A stretch of 64,000 nt of DNA from Mycobacterium sp. 852002-51163_SCH5372311. GTDB taxonomy: Bacteria; Actinomycetota; Actinomycetes; Mycobacteriales; Mycobacteriaceae. Positions 60,514 to 64,000 of this stretch are shown piece after piece (position 1 is the first letter of the stretch; each line of letters starts with the position of its first letter). The notes beneath the pieces were generated by a model. That model saw only the letters and a list, made by a program, of their open reading frames with translations, ran no database searches and was not told the origin of the DNA. A program made the position numbers and the translations under genes. The stretch lies in the NCBI RefSeq assembly GCF_001667115.1, contig NZ_LZIJ01000171.1:124001-188000 (forward strand), in the 5' to 3' direction.

Positions 60514-61005
60514 TCAGCTCATGCCCTTCGCTCGACGGCCGAGTTCGCGGACCACCTCGCGCTGGGCGTCGCGGCGGGCCATGTCCTGGCGTTTGTCGTA
60601 CGCTCGCTTGCCACGCGCCAACGCGAGCTCGACCTTCACTTTCCCTTCGGAGAAGTACAGAGACAACGGCACCAGGGCGAGGTTACCGTCGCGAATTTTG
60701 CCGATCAGGGTGTCGATCTGGCGCCGATGCAACAGCAATTTCCGGTTGCGACGGGGCTCGTGGTTGGTCCAGCTGCCGTGCTGATACTCCGGAATGTGCA
60801 GGTTACGCAGCCACACTTCGCCGTCGTCAACCGTTGCGAACGCGTCGGCCAGCGACGCTTGGCCCTCGCGCAGACTCTTCACCTCGGTGCCTTGCAACGC
60901 CACCCCGGCCTCGAACAGCTCGACGATCGCGTAGTTGTGCCGGGCCTTGCGATTGGTGGCGATGATCTGTTTGCCACCGCGCTTGCCGGAAGGCTTGTCG
61001 GCCAC
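60514..61005 (-). CDS. smpB: SsrA-binding protein SmpB
   Basis: 163 residues. Full SmpB: KQIIATNRKARHNYAI, GVALQGTEVKSLREGQASL, then NRKLLLHRRQIDTLIGK and the basic C-terminal tail KRAYDKRQDMARRDAQREV. It binds tmRNA and fits the codon-anticodon space of stalled ribosomes. Its partner RNA is encoded 2.2 kb downstream. Four bases separate it from ftsX. Confidence 0.97.
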   Translation of the reverse strand: MADKPSGKRGGKQIIATNRKARHNYAIVELFEAGVALQGTEVKSLREGQASLADAFATVDDGEVWLRNLHIPEYQHGSWTNHEPRRNRKLLLHRRQIDTLIGKIRDGNLALVPLSLYFSEGKVKVELALARGKRAYDKRQDMARRDAQREVVRELGRRAKGMS

Positions 61006-61009
61006 CGCT

Positions 61010-61903
61010 TTACCGCCGCATGTATAGGCGCAACGTCACATACGCCGTCAACCCGGACATCGCCACGCCCAGCAGGAAGAGCCATGGCGTGATGTCGAGG
61101 ATGTTGATGTAGTCGACCTTCGCGATCAGGTTGGCTTGGTAGAACTGGCTCAGCGCGCTGTCCAGGAACAACGCCCGCACCACGAGCAGGCCCAGGATGG
61201 CGATGCCCACACCGACCGTCGCGGCCAGCATGGCCTCCACCAGGAACGGCAGCTGGGTATACCAGCGGCTGGCACCCACCAGGCGCATGATCCCGATCTC
61301 GGTACGCCGGGTATAGGCCGCGACCTGAACCATGTTGGCGATCAGCAGAATGGCCCCGACGGCCTGGACCAGCGCAACGGCGAACGCGACGTTGCTCAGG
61401 CCGTTCAGAACCGCGAACAGCCGGTCGATCAGCTCCTTCTCGTTGAGCACGTGGTCCACCCCGGGCTGTCCCTGCATGGCGGCGTCGAAATCCTTGTGCT
61501 CCTCGGGGTTGTCGAGTTTGACGATGAACGACGCCGGAAACGAATCCTTCCCGGCCACGTCCTTGAACTGCGGGAATTTGCGGATGGCGTCGGCGTAGGC
61601 GTCGTCGCGATTGAGGAAGCGCACCGACTTGACGTCTTTGCGTGCCTCGATCTTGCCGCGCAATGCCTTACACGGGTCGGCATCGCACGCCGGGTCGTTG
61701 GCCGAGACGTCGGTGGTCAAGAACACCTGGGACTCGACCCGATCCAGGTAGATGGCCCGGGAGTGCTCAGCCAGCTGGACGACCAGCAGACCGCCGCCGA
61801 ACAAGCCGACCGAGATCGCTGTGGTCAGGATCATCGCCACGGTCATGGTGATGTTGCGAAGAAGGCCGGTGACGACCTCGTTGAACAGGAAGCCGAAGCG
61901 CAC
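61010..61903 (-). CDS. ftsX: Cell division protein FtsX
   Basis: 297 residues from GTG 61903, directly after the ftsE stop codon with no gap. One membrane segment near the N-terminus (MTVAMILTTAISVGLFGGGL), an extracellular loop of about 130 residues with paired Cys (PACDADPCKAL), then three further segments at the C-terminus (FAVALVQAVGAILLIANMVQ; AMLAATVGVGIAILGLLVVR; ITPWLFLLGVAMSGLTAYVT). FtsX with FtsE activates septal peptidoglycan hydrolases such as RipC. Confidence 0.97.
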   Translation of the reverse strand: MRFGFLFNEVVTGLLRNITMTVAMILTTAISVGLFGGGLLVVQLAEHSRAIYLDRVESQVFLTTDVSANDPACDADPCKALRGKIEARKDVKSVRFLNRDDAYADAIRKFPQFKDVAGKDSFPASFIVKLDNPEEHKDFDAAMQGQPGVDHVLNEKELIDRLFAVLNGLSNVAFAVALVQAVGAILLIANMVQVAAYTRRTEIGIMRLVGASRWYTQLPFLVEAMLAATVGVGIAILGLLVVRALFLDSALSQFYQANLIAKVDYINILDITPWLFLLGVAMSGLTAYVTLRLYMRR

Positions 61904-62593
61904 TTAACGATCCATCCCGTATACGCCGCGCTGTTCGTCACGAACCAGCCGGCCCAGTGAGAGTTCGACCACGCGCTGCCGCATCGAGTCGACGATGTGG
62001 TGGTCGTGAGTTGCCATCACCACCGTCGTGCCGGTGCGATTGATGCGTTCGAGCAAATCCATGATGTCCTGACTGGTGTCGGGGTCGAGGTTGCCGGTGG
62101 GTTCGTCGGCCAGTAGTACCAGCGGCCGGTTGACGAACGCCCGGGCGATCGCGACCCGCTGCTGTTCACCGCCCGATAGCTCGTTCGGTAGCCGGTTGGC
62201 TTTGCCGGAGAGGCCGACCGTCTCCAGCACGTCCGGCACCACCCGGTTGATCGTGTCGGTGCGCTTGCCGATGACCTCGAGCGCGAAGGCGACGTTGTCG
62301 AACACGGTCTTTTGCTGGAGCAACCGGAAGTCCTGGAAGACGCAGCCGATCACCTGGCGCAGCTTCGGTATGTGGCGGCCACGCAGCTTGTTCACGTGGA
62401 ACTTCGACACCCGGACATCACCGGTGGTAGGCACCTCCGCACCCAGCAGTAGCCGCATGAACGTCGACTTGCCCGAGCCCGACGGGCCGATCAGGAATAC
62501 GAACTCACCCTTGTCAATCTTGACGTTGACGTCATCCAACGCCGGACGTGCCGATGATTTGTACTGCTTGCTGACGTGGTCCAGCGTGATCAT
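61904..62593 (-). CDS. ftsE: Cell division ATP-binding protein FtsE
   Basis: 229 residues from ATG 62593. Walker A GPSGSGKST, signature LSGGEQQRVAIARAF, Walker B VLLADEPTGNLD and H-loop ATHDHHIVD are all present. It is the ABC ATPase of FtsEX. Its stop codon abuts the ftsX GTG. The length equals the M. tuberculosis protein as remembered. Confidence 0.97.
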   Translation of the reverse strand: MITLDHVSKQYKSSARPALDDVNVKIDKGEFVFLIGPSGSGKSTFMRLLLGAEVPTTGDVRVSKFHVNKLRGRHIPKLRQVIGCVFQDFRLLQQKTVFDNVAFALEVIGKRTDTINRVVPDVLETVGLSGKANRLPNELSGGEQQRVAIARAFVNRPLVLLADEPTGNLDPDTSQDIMDLLERINRTGTTVVMATHDHHIVDSMRQRVVELSLGRLVRDEQRGVYGMDR

Positions 62594-62637
62594 CACGGGT
62601 CGCCAGTGTAGCGGTGATTTTCGCCGGGTCGCGACGG

Positions 62638-63114
62638 TCACCGAGCGGGCGGCGCCGGGGTGGGCACCGGACCGGGCCCGGGCTGCGGTAGCTGAGACGG
62701 CGATGTGGGCGTCGTCGGGCTGGGGGTGCAGAAGGGCGGTATGCAGGGCGGCTGGAACGGCGGAGGGGTCGTCGTCGTGATGGTCGTCGTGGTCGGCGGC
62801 GGCTCAGTAGTGGTCGAAGGCGGCTGCAATCTGGTGCGCGGCACCAGTGTGTAGTCCGAGTTGGGGTCGGGGACATAGGTCTTGGTGCCCTCGTGGTTGT
62901 CAGTGGTGTAGCCCGGCGGCGGCGGCGGCACGACCGTGGTCGTCTTCGACGGCGAGTTTTCGTTGAGTTCGTGGGCCTGTAGCCACAGCAGCGCGAAGAA
63001 CGCGACGACAAGCACCAGCGTCGACGTGCGAAGCCGTCCGCCGAAGACATAGTTCGGCCAGCGCTTGTCCTCGTCCTCCTGGCGTTTCTCGAAGATATTG
63101 AGTGTGAGCTTCAT
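62638..63114 (-). CDS. Proline-rich single-pass membrane protein
   Basis: 158 residues. A short cytoplasmic start, one membrane segment (TSTLVLVVAFFALLWLQAHE, about 30-50), and a long Pro/Thr-rich exposed tail (TTTEPPPTTTTITTTTPPPF). The gene sits between ftsE and the MscS-like gene, as Rv3103c does in M. tuberculosis. A spacer or wall-spanning role is likely but unproven. Confidence 0.75.
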   Translation of the reverse strand: MKLTLNIFEKRQEDEDKRWPNYVFGGRLRTSTLVLVVAFFALLWLQAHELNENSPSKTTTVVPPPPPGYTTDNHEGTKTYVPDPNSDYTLVPRTRLQPPSTTTEPPPTTTTITTTTPPPFQPPCIPPFCTPSPTTPTSPSQLPQPGPGPVPTPAPPAR

Positions 63115-63118
63115 CGCG

Positions 63119-64000
63119 CTACACCGAGCCTTGAATCTTCTTATCGGATTTCGGCGGCGCGTTTTCTTGTGCGGCCTCAGCGGCGGGCACGGCCGGACCG
63201 TCGACCAGGCCCACCGTGGGGTCGGCGGCGGTCAAGATGCCGGCGCGCTCAAGTGCCCGGACCACCAGATAACGCAGTCGCCGGCCTGCCTCGAACTGCT
63301 TGCCCGGCAGTGTGCGGGCCACCAGGCGCAGCGTGACCGTGTCGACCTGGATGCTTTCGACACCCATCACTGTGGGCTCGTCTGACAGCAACTCCCCCAG
63401 CACTCTGTCATCGCGGGCGTGCTCACATTCCTGGTGCAAGACGTCGTTGACACGGTTGAGATCGGCGGTGGTTGACACCGGAATATCGACCACGGCCTGC
63501 GCCCAATCCTTGGACAGGTTGGCCGACTTCATGATCTGACCATTCGGGACGGTGAACACTTCGCCGTCGGCAGAACGCAGCCTGGTCACTCGCAATGTCA
63601 CATTCTCGACGGTGCCGTAAGCCTCGATGGCGGACCCAAGAGAAAGCTTGACCAGGTCACCGAAGCCGTACTGCCGCTCCGCGATGATGAAGAAGCCGGA
63701 CAGCAGGTCCTTGACCAGTTGCTGGGCGCCGAAGCCAAGCGCGGCGCCCAGCACGGTTGCCGGCGCGATCAGGCCCCCAACCTTGAACTGCAGGACGTCG
63801 CTGACCTGCATGACGACGACGATGCCGATGAGCACGATCGACACCCAGCGGATCACCGACGCCACCGCTTGACGGTGTTTGGTGGCCTCGGAACGCACCA
63901 GCGCGTCGCTTTCTTCGAAGCCGACGTCGAGGCGCTGAGTCACCTGCTGTGCCACCCAGCTCACGAAGCGGGCCGCCAGGACCGCGCCGATCAGCAATAT
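63119..64000 (-). CDS. MscS-family mechanosensitive channel, 5' end cut off
   Basis: At least 292 residues, with the start beyond the right edge. A membrane segment and VIRWVSIVLIGIVVVMQVSD precede the pore-lining helix GLIAPATVLGAALGFGAQQL then VKDLLSGFFIIAERQYGFGD and the beta domain with FTVPNGQIMKSANLSKDWAQ. These are MscS hallmarks. It opens at high membrane tension to release solutes. In M. tuberculosis Rv3104c occupies this place upstream of ftsE. Confidence 0.85.
   Translation of the reverse strand: MLLIGAVLAARFVSWVAQQVTQRLDVGFEESDALVRSEATKHRQAVASVIRWVSIVLIGIVVVMQVSDVLQFKVGGLIAPATVLGAALGFGAQQLVKDLLSGFFIIAERQYGFGDLVKLSLGSAIEAYGTVENVTLRVTRLRSADGEVFTVPNGQIMKSANLSKDWAQAVVDIPVSTTADLNRVNDVLHQECEHARDDRVLGELLSDEPTVMGVESIQVDTVTLRLVARTLPGKQFEAGRRLRYLVVRALERAGILTAADPTVGLVDGPAVPAAEAAQENAPPKSDKKIQGSV

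Noticed and set aside
59599..61092. A 497-codon open frame on the plus strand
   Set aside because: It is antisense to the DinB-like and smpB genes, whose conserved motifs are decisive. Long antisense frames are expected at this G+C content.
1..64000. Prophage or insertion sequence
   Set aside because: No integrase, transposase, terminal repeats or phage structural genes were recognised on either strand.

Overview
The window is high-G+C actinobacterial DNA, almost certainly from a Mycobacterium. Reasons: a tmRNA with the tag ADSHQRDYALAA; the block smpB-ftsX-ftsE-proline-rich membrane protein-MscS channel at the right end; a secreted MPT64-like protein; several F420-dependent luciferase-like oxidoreductases; a wax ester synthase/DGAT; a GAF-ANTAR protein; DUF732 and LmeA-like proteins; and a relic of a mycolic acid methyltransferase. 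From memory, the order patatin - DUF808 - luciferase-like/acyl-CoA dehydrogenase-like/HxlR ... DinB-like - smpB - ftsX - ftsE follows M. tuberculosis Rv3091 to Rv3104c, but with a much larger accessory middle section. Species was not determined. No insertion sequence, prophage or CRISPR array was seen.

Layout. 0-10.1 kb: patatin-like enzyme (cut by the left edge), DUF732 protein, an operon of DUF1214 protein, sulfotransferase, TetR and SDR, a methyltransferase relic, DUF808 membrane protein, lytic transglycosylase lipoprotein, tocopherol-cyclase-like protein and GAF-ANTAR regulator. 10.1-11 kb: intergenic repeat element. 11-17.5 kb: an oxidoreductase operon divergent from an HxlR regulator, a universal stress protein and an MpaB-type oxygenase. 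17.5-29.4 kb: phospholipase D, a large unknown protein, TetR/SRPBCC with a palindromic operator, a DUF2855-hydrolase-crotonase-VOC operon, and WS/DGAT. 29.4-35.7 kb: CREST-like membrane hydrolase, two secreted cell-wall or beta-lactamase-type enzymes, a second copy of the intergenic repeat, PhyH dioxygenase and an M13 metalloprotease.

35.9-44.3 kb is the most interesting region. A 26-codon acidic peptide gene with a near-perfect Shine-Dalgarno sequence is followed by a strong hairpin, a YcaO gene and a TfuA gene (the last two overlap as GTGA). Next come a gamma-glutamyltransferase lipoprotein, a divergent low-G+C ATP-grasp gene resembling the PGM1 peptide-ligase family, and an MFS transporter fused to a cyclic-nucleotide-binding domain. 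This reads as a ribosomal-peptide (RiPP) locus, probably making a thioamide-type backbone change. The product and the full gene membership are inference.

44.4-57.9 kb: a Ser/Thr kinase with an MviN-like outer domain, LmeA-like protein, truncated DUF1254 gene, DUF3047 protein, a VapBC-type pair, and a crotonase/hydrolase operon and an SDR gene that share TetR-type operators with a TetR gene. Then come the MPT64-like protein, another crotonase and a small secreted protein. 57.9-64 kb: tmRNA, ferritin-like and DinB-like proteins, then the conserved smpB-ftsX-ftsE block, where smpB and tmRNA together rescue stalled ribosomes and FtsEX controls septal wall hydrolysis.
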